A DNA stretch of 12,699 bases from JAVBKE01 sp031554215 (GCA_031554215.1 JAVBKF010000106.1:1-12699); one strand, 5' to 3'. Counted from the first letter of the stretch, positions 1 to 6,846 are shown. Translations and numbers: made by a program. The notes: generated by a model from the sequence alone, not told the origin.

Positions 1-911
1 GGCTCATTTTCGATCGTCCAAAGAAACATCAACGCAGGTTTAGTAAAGACGTCCTTGGCAACAAGTTGCAATCTGTCGATTTCAGCTCTCCGTTCTTTAC
101 TGCTCGCGAATAGTTCTGACCAAAACCAACAATACACAGGCCATTTTTGCAGCAAATAATCTTTGTTTGTAAAGCAAGCTAGTTGTGTCTCTTCCCGCAG
201 TCGTTTCAAAACAACTTCTGCATTTTCGGGAATCTGGGCCTCGGCATAGCTATACACTGCAGACTCTAAATACTCTAAAAAATACTCCGACTTACTTTTG
301 TAATAGGTACTAACTGTTTCTGGGTCCTCGTTTAGCCAGATTTCCTTTAGTCCAAAGTAAAAACTAACAATTAAATAAAGGTTTTCAAGCCCCGGGTCCA
401 CCGGCATACGTGTCTGAATCTCTCTCGTAAAGGCAGAGAAGAAATTGTACTCACCATAGTAATTGCCAAAACCATTCCGCCCCAGTACCCTTCGTGCCGC
501 TTCTTCAGCAAACCAAATCCAGTTATTCAATTCAACTTCAATGTCAACCGAATATGAAAAATGATGTAGTTCATTTTGCTCACTAGCTAATTTCCAGCGC
601 TCGATCCACTTAGTAACGCTTTGATAGCGATCAAAAGCAGCAAAAAACAGCGCCAATTGATGTCGACAAATTGGCTCCTCTGATGAGCAACTGCAGCTAT
701 TTTTGATAGTGGGCTTGAAATTAATCACAATTGATTCTTTCTCTTGATCGCGTACATTACCAAATAGATTTTTTTCATTGTTTTCCAAAATTTGTACACG
801 ATACTGGCGATAGAGACCCATTGCCTCATCGACAAGTTTATTGGCGGAATCTGTGGTAAGGGGCAAATCTGTTTGTATTTTTTGAGCAAACTCAATCAAC
901 GATTTATTCAT
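1..911 (-). CDS. SWIM zinc-finger protein, YwqB-like (partial, C-terminus off the left edge)
   Basis: An open reading frame starts with ATG at 911-909 and stays open to the window edge, giving 303 codons with no stop. A GAGGAAA ribosome binding site lies at 914-920, six bases or fewer upstream. Residues 73-84 form a Cys-x-Cys-x6-Cys-x-His pattern (C73, C75, C82, H84) followed by a hydrophobic helix, which is the SWIM zinc-finger signature. The rest is helical and rich in aromatic and acidic residues. In Bacillus, YwqB-type SWIM proteins are encoded beside an SNF2-family helicase (YwqA). That would put the helicase downstream, beyond position 1, but it is not visible here. SWIM domains are thought to bind DNA or protein partners; the exact role of YwqB is unknown. 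The assignment to SWIM is firm, to YwqB moderately so. Gene order with selB is codirectional but separated by 330 bp, so the two are probably separate transcripts. Confidence 0.82.
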   Translation of the reverse strand, partial: MNKSLIEFAQKIQTDLPLTTDSANKLVDEAMGLYRQYRVQILENNEKNLFGNVRDQEKESIVINFKPTIKNSCSCSSEEPICRHQLALFFAAFDRYQSVTKWIERWKLASEQNELHHFSYSVDIEVELNNWIWFAEEAARRVLGRNGFGNYYGEYNFFSAFTREIQTRMPVDPGLENLYLIVSFYFGLKEIWLNEDPETVSTYYKSKSEYFLEYLESAVYSYAEAQIPENAEVVLKRLREETQLACFTNKDYLLQKWPVYCWFWSELFASSKERRAEIDRLQLVAKDVFTKPALMFLWTIENE

Positions 912-941
912 TTTTTCCTCATTCTTTTTTATGGTACTACC

Positions 942-950
942 ATTATAACA
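942..950 (-). promoter_or_regulatory. Extended -10 promoter for the SWIM-protein gene
   Basis: On the minus strand the sequence reads TGTTATAAT, a perfect TATAAT hexamer (947-942) with the extended TGn element (950-948). No good -35 hexamer is present at 16-18 bp, which is common for extended -10 promoters. Transcription would start near 935, leaving a short leader that includes the ribosome binding site at 914-920. This placement argues that the gene is transcribed on its own and not by read-through from selB. Confidence 0.6.
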
Positions 951-1241
951 AATCTTTGCTATAAATCATTAGTTATGGTTCTTCAAATTGGTAAATCTGT
1001 TTTTCATCTGTTGGATCATCGCGGTTTTTATCCTTTATAGCGTAGATTTTGCCCCTTTTGTTTATACATTTACAACCTTGCTTACCTGATATGGTTAAAT
1101 CTGTTTATCCCTACGATGGTATCTGTTTCTTTCACGGCCCGCTACTTTTCATCCCTATGCACTCGCACTATTCAGCTTTCATTGTCCATTGTTGGAATCC
1201 CTATTGTAAAAGGCAATAGGATATCAGATGTCGTAAAAACA
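951..1241. other. Intergenic region between selB and the SWIM gene, no gene recognised
   Basis: No convincing coding frame on either strand. An open frame on the plus strand from 1116 overlaps the 3' end of selB antisense and has no family resemblance. A 7-bp hairpin (CCTATTG 1200-1206 with CAATAGG 1214-1220) lies just past the selB stop but has no T-run after it on the minus strand, so it is not a clear terminator. The decamer AAATCTGTTT occurs near 993 and 1097, with a shortened form near 1121 and another copy inside the SWIM gene near 866. Confidence 0.5.
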
Positions 1242-3137
1242 TCACATTTTAGTCCCAAAACGGACACGTTTATCGCCAATTCTTCTGGTGATTTTGTTTT
1301 TATCAAAGTCATCTAGTAGCAGGACAGCATATTTACGGCTTGACTTAATCGCATCACGGAGTTGTGCTAGGGTAATTTCACCATTCTCGTCGAGCTGTTT
1401 CAAGACAATTGCTTCAGCCTCATCGTAAAACGTTTGATGAATCACAGTTTGTTGGTCAAGCCCTACAACCGTCTTGCCAAGCAAAGATGCTAATACTTCT
1501 ACATAGGCTCGTTGATGGTTGCTCGTTAATTCTTGAACTGCCGGTGGCGTGAACTTGCTCTCGAGCAGCACTTGCTCTATTTCATCTCTTATCTTCTGTT
1601 GGTGAGCAGTGTATTGTACAGAAAACCCCTCAAGCGATACGGTGTTTGACTGAATCTTAATGAGTCCCTCTTTTTCAATGACACCAAGCATCATATCCCA
1701 TTCTTTCGTACTCAGTTTAATGCTTGCACTTTTTCGTAGTTCTTCTTTTGAAACCCCATCCTTCAAGTTGAACTTCCGATGAAAGTTTGATAATTGCTCA
1801 ACCATATTCATCTGGATTTGGTCAATTGTACTCGAATGATAGAACACTTGATGGATCTCACAGATGATTCCTTCATCGACTAGTTCTTTCACTAATGTCA
1901 GTGTCACTGTGTCATCTTTTGAGATGTAGCCCAGAATATCCTTCATTGTTAGTTTCTTCTCTGCATTGCCACGCAAATACTGTTCAATAATATCTTTATC
2001 ATCGCCCTCAAATTGCATCTGCAACTTTTCAAGGATAGCTGAATTTGATATCCCGTGCTTGTCGGGGTTTGGATCTAGCACAACCCCACCGCCAATTGTC
2101 GAGACAGGTGAGAAAAACCGAAGCACAAAGCGGTCCCCTTTCTTCACAAAGACGGTCTCTTCAAGTCTTAATTGGCAGAAGGAACTTGTCCCACCAGCAA
2201 TTAATTCCTTGTCTAGTGGGACAAGTCGTGCCAACACTTCTTTGGTTCCCAAAAACACCCTAACCCGGCTCCATAGCCTCAACTCTCTTTTAAACGATTT
2301 GACCAATTCAATTTTCACATCAAGAAAAGTCGTTGCCTTCATTACATCTGCTTTGGCAAGTACATCACCTCTTTTGATGTCTGTTGTTTTGACATTAGCC
2401 AGATTAATCGCTGTTCTTTGCCCAGCATATGCCGTCTTCACATTTTGGTCATGCACTTGAATATTTCTAATTTTGACTACCAGCGCACGTGGATAAATCA
2501 CCAGTTCATCCTCAACAGAAATTGCTCCCTCAGACAACGTACCTGTGACAATTGTCCCAAACCCTTTCAGCGAAAAAACACGATCTATGTTTAGCCTAGG
2601 CGATGTTCTCGTATTCTTATCACGGACAACCTCCGTTAGACGGTCAATCTGATTAACTAGATGTTGGGTACCATTGCCACTAACTGAGTCAACCGCAATG
2701 ATTTCTGCACGCTCAAACATCGTGCCATGAACCTGCTCCTTAATATCTTCAACAACAAGTTCGTTCCACTGCTCATCGACCAAATCCGATTTAGTCAAAA
2801 CAATGATACTTTCCTCTATATTCAAATAATTAAGGATATCTATATGCTCAATTGTTTGCGGCATGACACCTTCATTCGCTGCAATCGTTAATAATACGAT
2901 ATCAATTCCGGTCGCCCCAGCAAGCATATTTTTAATAAACTTTTCATGACCTGGAACATCGACAATGCCTGCTCTTTTCCCACTTGGCAAATCAAAATAG
3001 GTAAACCCTAAATTGATGGAAATCCCCCGCTTCTTTTCTTCTTCAAGTGTATCCGTATTCCGGCCAGTGAGTGCCCTAATTAATGTTGTTTTACCATGAT
3101 CAATATGCCCCGCAGTACCGATAATAACGTTTTGCAT
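1242..3137 (-). CDS. selB: Selenocysteine-specific translation elongation factor SelB
   Basis: The 631-residue product is a GTP-binding factor that delivers Sec-tRNA(Sec) to the ribosome at UGA codons followed by a SECIS hairpin. The EF-Tu-like G domain occupies residues 1 to about 165. It has the P-loop GHIDHGKT (10-17), RGISI (37-41), DVPGHEK (60-66) and TKSD (115-118); the GHIDHGKT and GISI forms are typical of SelB rather than EF-Tu. Two beta-barrel domains follow to about residue 360. The last 250 or so residues form winged-helix domains that bind the SECIS RNA, ending in a KYAVLLLDDFDK...RRIGDKRVRF segment as in other bacterial SelBs. Length is normal for the family. The ATG start is preceded by AGAGGAGA at good spacing. 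The stop codon is TGA, with no SECIS-like hairpin immediately after it that I can recognise. tRNA-Sec lies divergently 426 bp upstream; selA and selD are not in the window. Confidence 0.96.
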   Translation of the reverse strand: MQNVIIGTAGHIDHGKTTLIRALTGRNTDTLEEEKKRGISINLGFTYFDLPSGKRAGIVDVPGHEKFIKNMLAGATGIDIVLLTIAANEGVMPQTIEHIDILNYLNIEESIIVLTKSDLVDEQWNELVVEDIKEQVHGTMFERAEIIAVDSVSGNGTQHLVNQIDRLTEVVRDKNTRTSPRLNIDRVFSLKGFGTIVTGTLSEGAISVEDELVIYPRALVVKIRNIQVHDQNVKTAYAGQRTAINLANVKTTDIKRGDVLAKADVMKATTFLDVKIELVKSFKRELRLWSRVRVFLGTKEVLARLVPLDKELIAGGTSSFCQLRLEETVFVKKGDRFVLRFFSPVSTIGGGVVLDPNPDKHGISNSAILEKLQMQFEGDDKDIIEQYLRGNAEKKLTMKDILGYISKDDTVTLTLVKELVDEGIICEIHQVFYHSSTIDQIQMNMVEQLSNFHRKFNLKDGVSKEELRKSASIKLSTKEWDMMLGVIEKEGLIKIQSNTVSLEGFSVQYTAHQQKIRDEIEQVLLESKFTPPAVQELTSNHQRAYVEVLASLLGKTVVGLDQQTVIHQTFYDEAEAIVLKQLDENGEITLAQLRDAIKSSRKYAVLLLDDFDKNKITRRIGDKRVRFGTKM

Positions 3138-3213
3138 AGCGAAATTTCTCCTCTATTTCTATTAAGTACAGATTGCCCCTAAAACCAATTTCTTCTTATT
3201 CTAAATTACCAAT

Positions 3214-3222
3214 AGTATACCA
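3214..3222 (-). promoter_or_regulatory. Extended -10 promoter for selB
   Basis: The minus strand reads TGGTATACT: a TATACT hexamer (3219-3214) preceded by TGG (3222-3220), an extended -10 element. The -35 region is poor (a TTATGA-like hexamer at about 16-17 bp). Transcription would start near 3207, giving a leader of about 70 nt before the selB start at 3137. I see no riboswitch or stable hairpin in that leader. Confidence 0.5.
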
Positions 3223-3528
3223 TATCAAAAGGCTGTCATAAGGATAATCCCTCTTGCAAAAGCGCTTTTCTGATCAGGGTTCTGAGACGAGATATCTCAC
3301 TCCTTTTGATCAGCCAACTAGAATCATGCACATACCAAGATTAGCAGGTAACTTACCACTATAAATCACTTCATAATCATGCTTTTCCTCTACCCGACAA
3401 TCACTACTACTTTCGTTTTCCTCTTTTGCAACTGACTCATTTCATGACGATAGATTGACCACTTTCCTCTAATAATTACCGAATAGATTCATAGTGCTAT
3501 CGCCGCGATAAAAATTCCCCTTATAATC
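3223..3528. other. Intergenic region upstream of selB and tRNA-Sec, no gene recognised
   Basis: About 300 bp without a supportable coding frame. Visible small structures are a 12-bp palindrome AAAAGCGCTTTT (3258-3269), a 10-bp palindrome GAGATATCTC (3289-3298), and a short direct repeat ending in TGATCAG (3271-3277 and 3307-3313). None matches a regulatory site I can name with confidence. The first resembles the core of a catabolite-responsive element but lacks its outer TG and CA. Confidence 0.4.
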
Positions 3529-3556
3529 TTGAAAAAGCGATTTGCTATGATATAAT
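3529..3556 (+). promoter_or_regulatory. Strong promoter of the tRNA-Sec gene
   Basis: TTGAAA at 3529-3534 serves as the -35, followed by a 16-bp spacer and a consensus TATAAT -10 at 3551-3556, itself preceded by the extended TGA element at 3548-3550. The seven bases after the -10 are TACTTTT, and the next base, G3564, is the first nucleotide of the mature tRNA. G3564 is therefore the only well-placed purine for initiation, implying a transcript with no 5' leader. Confidence 0.85.
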
Positions 3557-3563
3557 TACTTTT

Positions 3564-3657
3564 GGAAGCAGAAGGGCAACTGGTGTGCCTGCCGGTCTTC
3601 AAAACTGTGCTACGGCTCATGGTCGTGGGTGGGTTCGATTCCCATATGCTTCCGCCA
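3564..3657 (+). tRNA. selC: tRNA-Sec (anticodon UCA)
   Basis: This 94-nt gene, encoded CCA included, specifies the selenocysteine tRNA that SelB carries to UGA codons. The acceptor strands GGAAGCA (3564-3570) and TGCTTCC (3647-3653) pair fully, with discriminator G3654 and CCA at 3655-3657. The anticodon loop CTTCAAA (3597-3603) places TCA at 3599-3601. A long variable arm of seven pairs (3610-3616 with 3622-3628, loop of five) and a T arm with loop TTCGATT (3634-3640) complete the fold. The long variable arm plus UCA anticodon and 8+5 acceptor/T-stem geometry identify tRNA-Sec over tRNA-Ser or a suppressor. Oddities: the eighth acceptor position is G3571 opposite A3646, the first anticodon-stem pair is C3592 opposite U3608, and several G-U pairs occur. 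All identity elements I can see remain, so I consider it functional. Confidence 0.93.
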
Positions 3658-3672
3658 AAATAGAAAATAAAC

Positions 3673-3720
3673 AGAGCAGATGTCATGGTCGATTCACTGA
3701 CATCTGCTCTTTAGATTTAA
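3673..3720. terminator. 13-bp hairpin terminator, probably bidirectional
   Basis: AGAGCAGATGTCA (3673-3685) pairs perfectly with TGACATCTGCTCT (3698-3710) around a 12-nt loop. On the plus strand it is followed by TTAGATTT and ends the tRNA-Sec transcript 16 bp after CCA. On the minus strand it is followed by GTTTATTTTCTATTTT and would stop transcription arriving from the bceAB-like operon, whose last stop codon is at 3754. Confidence 0.85.
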
Positions 3721-3745
3721 TAGAGAACAATCCCTCGCCCCAGAA

Positions 3746-3764
3746 TGATAGACTCATCTATCAT
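3746..3764 (+). terminator. Second hairpin with T-tract on the plus strand, overlapping the bceB-like stop codon
   Basis: TGATAGA (3746-3752) pairs with TCTATCA (3757-3763) across a 4-nt loop, extendable by one A-T pair, and GACTTTTTT follows. Read on the plus strand this resembles a weak back-up terminator behind the tRNA-Sec terminator. It also overlaps the last codons of the minus-strand permease gene, so it may be coincidental. Confidence 0.3.
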
Positions 3765-5712
3765 GACTTTTTTCACTGACAATTCGGTAATAAATCACAG
3801 TTGATGACAGATAGAAGATGATATAGGTTAGCACATACGTCCCCATGACGGAAAAAATGATCGTTGTGAGTGAAGGTAAATCTTCTATAATCAACATCAC
3901 TGAATAGTATAACAAGAACCAACTATGTAGCAAACCAACTACCAGTGGCATTAAAAAAACGAATAACGTCTGCTTCCGAATCATATTTTTTATCTCATCA
4001 TCACCAACACCCAGTTTGCGTAAAATTGCATAATGTTCCTTCTCTTCAGTCGCTTCCCTAAGCTGTTTAAAGTAGATCACACTCCCTAAAGCAAACAATG
4101 CAATCACAGCGAAGAATGCCACAGAGAACAATACCAATGATGATGCTTCTGTGTCCATTGTGTATACATCAACATAGGATGAATAGTAAGCATCCCCATC
4201 TACCATGACAATATCGTAGATTTCTTTTGATAGTTTATTGGCAGTCTTGGCATCTTCGACCTGATAGAATTGATAGGATGTCATGCGCTGCCCTACCTTA
4301 AGCGTGGCAAAGGTTTCATCGGAAATAATAAGCACTGACGGCTCTAACCCAGAATCCCCCGTTGGACTTGTAGGGACACTTAACAATGGATAACGGATTT
4401 TCTCAACGATCTCCAAGTCATTCCCTTCTGTTACTGAAATTTCAGGAGGATTTTTAAATTTCTCCGGTTCGTCTACCCCTCTTGTCAACAGAATGGCATC
4501 GCTACCTTCTACATCAACTGTCTCACCTTCGTCCCGTAAATCCACAATCTGATTAAATTGTGATTCAGACACAAGCGTAAATTCTTCCGTATAATATTCA
4601 GGATACGTGTACAAACCGCTTCGATCGGCTATTTTCTCAGTTTCAATCCCTGTGATTGTTTCATGCCCCGTAATTGGGTGAGATGCATTCATCATTTGCT
4701 CGATCTGCTTCTCAGTTTCATCATCTTGGGTCGAAAAAACAAAATGACTCGGAAATTCCTTCTTAATCACTTCCCCTTTAATCGCGTAATCTACAGCGAT
4801 AAAACCAACTGAAAAAATCACCATGGCACTAATTAATGCGATAAATGTAAAATTTAAAGCGTTACCACGGATTGAAAACCTGAGCGAGGAAATCCATAAC
4901 ATTTTGTTCCCAGAATAATAGCGCCCACTCTGGCTCATCTTTTGCAATATCCAGCCTGAAAATTGACGGAAGAACAGATAGGTCCCTACAATCACAGCCA
5001 CAGAAGTCGCCAGCAGCATACCCTCAAAATGCGCTTTCCAAATCGTTGTATTACCAGAAATCGCAATCGTATAATAAGCCCCACCAATCAATAGCATTGA
5101 TAATAGTGCTAGTGGCATCGAAAACTTCAATGGTTTATCCATCTTTTTCTTAGCGTGAAACAAATCCACCAATTGAACCCGGCTAATACTGAAATAACTT
5201 TGAACCGTGATCATGCAAACTAAAAGTGCAAAAAGCAGAATGGTCAAGAGAATAGCCTCTACCGGAAAGGCAAATGAAACTTTATCTTTATAATGCATTA
5301 AATCTAGCAATATCCTACCGAAGAATTTCGATAAAAAACCGCCAATTAAAATACCACCTACAATTGAGATGGCACTTAAAAAGACCATTTCAAAAAAAAT
5401 CATGACAGCAATTTGCTTTTCTTTCATCCCATATAGTATGTACAATCCAAATTCCTTTGTTCGCTGTTTCATAAAAAACGAATTTGCATAGAGAATGAAG
5501 AAAACAATAAACAGAAAGACAATAACCGATGCGAGGGAAATCACCATTTTATAGTTTTGGATCAACTGAATGGCTTCAACAACATCCTCATTAAACATTA
5601 ACCCCGAGAATGTAAAGAAAATAATCACGCCAACAAGCATGGAAATAAAATAGATTGTATACAAACGGAAATTCCGCTTCATATTGCGCCATGATAAGTC
5701 CAGCAGGCTCAT
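3754..5712 (-). CDS. BceB-type ABC transporter permease (FtsX family)
   Basis: The 652-residue membrane protein has the BceB architecture. Hydrophobic segments lie near residues 18-38, 56-78, 102-125, 151-172, 198-218, 231-249 and 287-308. A large hydrophilic extracellular domain follows (about 310-524), then three more segments near 525-547, 581-607 and 614-640. Ten segments with a domain of about 200 residues between the seventh and eighth is diagnostic of this family, which removes cell-wall-active peptide antibiotics such as bacitracin from their lipid targets and often doubles as a sensor. The conserved LSWRNMKRN start and KQRTKEFGLY motif (82-91) also fit. It overlaps the ATPase gene by the 4-bp ATGA, so the two are translationally coupled. 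No BceRS-type kinase or regulator is next to it. Which peptide it handles cannot be told from sequence. The transcript would end at the hairpin at 3673-3710. Confidence 0.92.
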   Translation of the reverse strand: MSLLDLSWRNMKRNFRLYTIYFISMLVGVIIFFTFSGLMFNEDVVEAIQLIQNYKMVISLASVIVFLFIVFFILYANSFFMKQRTKEFGLYILYGMKEKQIAVMIFFEMVFLSAISIVGGILIGGFLSKFFGRILLDLMHYKDKVSFAFPVEAILLTILLFALLVCMITVQSYFSISRVQLVDLFHAKKKMDKPLKFSMPLALLSMLLIGGAYYTIAISGNTTIWKAHFEGMLLATSVAVIVGTYLFFRQFSGWILQKMSQSGRYYSGNKMLWISSLRFSIRGNALNFTFIALISAMVIFSVGFIAVDYAIKGEVIKKEFPSHFVFSTQDDETEKQIEQMMNASHPITGHETITGIETEKIADRSGLYTYPEYYTEEFTLVSESQFNQIVDLRDEGETVDVEGSDAILLTRGVDEPEKFKNPPEISVTEGNDLEIVEKIRYPLLSVPTSPTGDSGLEPSVLIISDETFATLKVGQRMTSYQFYQVEDAKTANKLSKEIYDIVMVDGDAYYSSYVDVYTMDTEASSLVLFSVAFFAVIALFALGSVIYFKQLREATEEKEHYAILRKLGVGDDEIKNMIRKQTLFVFLMPLVVGLLHSWFLLYYSVMLIIEDLPSLTTIIFSVMGTYVLTYIIFYLSSTVIYYRIVSEKSHDR

Positions 5713-6455
5713 TTTCTACCACCTCCGGTAGCACCTTGAATCGTCAGAATCTGGTCAAAAAATGCCTTTTCAGTTTGAGCTCCTTTCTCAATCTCACTCA
5801 CAATCTGACCATCACGAAGGAAAATCACACGTTTACTAAAACTTGCGGCATAGGCATCATGCGTGATCATCAAAACAGTTGTATTCAATTCACGATTCAA
5901 TTGCTGAATTTGCTCAAGGAGCTGAGTTGCTGAATGAGAATCTAACGCACCTGTCGGCTCATCTGCAAAAACGATTGCTGGATTCGTAATAATTGCACGT
6001 GCGGCAGCCGTTCGCTGTTTCTGACCACCGGATATTTCTGTAGGGTATTGAGATAAAAACGACGAGAGATTTAATGCTGTAACTAATGTTGCCAAACGCT
6101 CCTCCATAACCGATTTTGATGCTTTTTGTAACGCAAGTGGTAGCAGTATGTTTTCTTTTACAGTCAATGGTTCTAGCAAATTGTAATCTTGAAAAATAAA
6201 TCCCATTCGCTTTTGGCGAAATTCTCTTAAACCCTTCTTTTTCATCGCCGATAACGAATTCCCTTGGATCCATATCTCGCCGCTACTGAGGTTATCAATA
6301 GCGCCCAGAATATTTAGCAGTGTTGTTTTTCCAGAACCTGATGGTCCCATGACTGCTGTATACTCCCCTTGTTCAATTGTTAGATTAATGTCTCTGAGCG
6401 CTTGTGTATCGCCATATACCTTCGTAAGATTTTTTGTTTGAATGATGATTCCCAA
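5709..6455 (-). CDS. BceA-type ABC transporter ATP-binding protein
   Basis: This 248-residue ATPase powers the neighbouring BceB-like permease. It belongs to the MacB/LolD/BceA group: Walker A GPSGSGKTT (37-45), a Q-loop in FIFQDYNLL, signature ISGGQKQR, Walker B VFADEP followed by the D-loop GALDS, and the H-loop in MITHD. The start is TTG (6455-6453), supported by a strong GGAGG at 6465-6469 with a 9-nt spacer; the protein then begins MGIIIQTKNLTKVYGD, the usual beginning of this family. It is the first gene of the operon. I found no convincing -10/-35 pair on the minus strand in the 250 bp upstream, although three palindromes lie there (6565-6579, 6703-6715, 6732-6743). Confidence 0.93.
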   Translation of the reverse strand: MGIIIQTKNLTKVYGDTQALRDINLTIEQGEYTAVMGPSGSGKTTLLNILGAIDNLSSGEIWIQGNSLSAMKKKGLREFRQKRMGFIFQDYNLLEPLTVKENILLPLALQKASKSVMEERLATLVTALNLSSFLSQYPTEISGGQKQRTAAARAIITNPAIVFADEPTGALDSHSATQLLEQIQQLNRELNTTVLMITHDAYAASFSKRVIFLRDGQIVSEIEKGAQTEKAFFDQILTIQGATGGGRK

Positions 6456-6564
6456 TAGATCTGACCTCCATGATTTTTCTTGTATTTAATACTTCTGTTT
6501 CTAGGTGATACCACTTCCATATTGACAGATGTATGTAGCAGACGAATGACTAAAATACATTTAT

Positions 6565-6579
6565 CGATAACGATTATCG
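6565..6579. promoter_or_regulatory. 15-bp inverted repeat resembling a 7-1-7 Fur box
   Basis: The site reads CGATAACGATTATCG: half-sites CGATAA (6565-6570) and TTATCG (6574-6579) around CGA. Against the Bacillus 7-1-7 Fur box TGATAATnATTATCA, 11 of 14 defined positions agree. The mismatches are the outermost base on each side and one internal base. It lies 110 bp upstream of the bceA-like start and 340 bp upstream of the drrA-like start. Regulation by a Fur-family repressor is an inference; an unrelated operator is also possible. Confidence 0.35.
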
Positions 6580-6702
6580 TCCAAGAAATCGGATAGAGAA
6601 CTTCAGAAAATTTATGCAACTTACATTCTCCCTTGATAACTGTACTTTCAAAGTCGGAACGAAAACAACTATTTAACGTCTTTTGTTTGAAGAATAGCAT
6701 TT

Positions 6703-6715
6703 CTAAGGTCCTTAG
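6703..6715. promoter_or_regulatory. Perfect 6-1-6 palindrome CTAAGG-T-CCTTAG
   Basis: An exact dyad in the divergent intergenic region. Symmetry and location suggest a dimeric regulator, but there is no matching regulator gene in the window and no family consensus that I recognise. Confidence 0.3.
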
Positions 6716-6731
6716 TAAAGAATGTTTATTG

Positions 6732-6743
6732 GTGACGCGTCAC
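6732..6743. promoter_or_regulatory. Perfect 12-bp palindrome GTGACGCGTCAC
   Basis: An uninterrupted, G+C-rich dyad in otherwise A+T-rich intergenic DNA, about 75 bp upstream of the -35 proposed for the drrA-like gene. It may be an operator for either divergent operon. No regulator is identified. Confidence 0.35.
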
Positions 6744-6816
6744 ACTTTTTCCTTTTCCGTGGGGACATTCCAAAACCTGATACAAGAGGGTTGTTTCACA
6801 AAACAGCATAAAAACA

Positions 6817-6846
6817 TTTACAAGCGAAACAGTGTTATGTTACACT
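6817..6846 (+). promoter_or_regulatory. Probable promoter of the DrrAB-like operon
   Basis: TTTACA at 6817-6822, an 18-bp spacer, and TACACT at 6841-6846 with an extended TGT element at 6838-6840. Transcription would start near 6853, leaving a leader of about 50 nt before the GTG start at 6905. Confidence 0.5.

Noticed and set aside
792..1040. Plus-strand open frame of 82 codons
   Set aside because: It lies mostly antisense to the SWIM gene, has no family resemblance and no good ribosome binding site.
1200..1243. Hairpins after selB as its terminator
   Set aside because: The stems are 5-7 bp and no T-run follows on the minus strand.
1242..1247. TGA at the end of selB as a selenocysteine codon
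   Set aside because: SelB already has full family length and a normal C-terminus, and read-through meets another TGA five codons later with no SECIS-like hairpin.
1966..2460. Plus-strand open frame of 164 codons inside selB
   Set aside because: Entirely antisense to the well-supported selB coding sequence.
3258..3269. AAAAGCGCTTTT as a catabolite-responsive (cre) site
   Set aside because: The core matches, but the conserved outer TG and CA of the cre consensus are absent, and the location relative to both promoters is not typical.
3241..3480. CRISPR-like or repeat array between selB and tRNA-Sec
   Set aside because: Only isolated short palindromes and one short direct repeat; no regular repeat-spacer pattern.
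6523..6556. TTGACA ... TAAAAT on the plus strand as a promoter
   Set aside because: The spacing is about 23 bp, too long for a standard promoter.
6380..6700. Minus-strand open frame of 106 codons upstream of bceA
   Set aside because: Overlaps the bceA start in another frame, and its composition looks random. No regulator-like motif such as a helix-turn-helix is visible.
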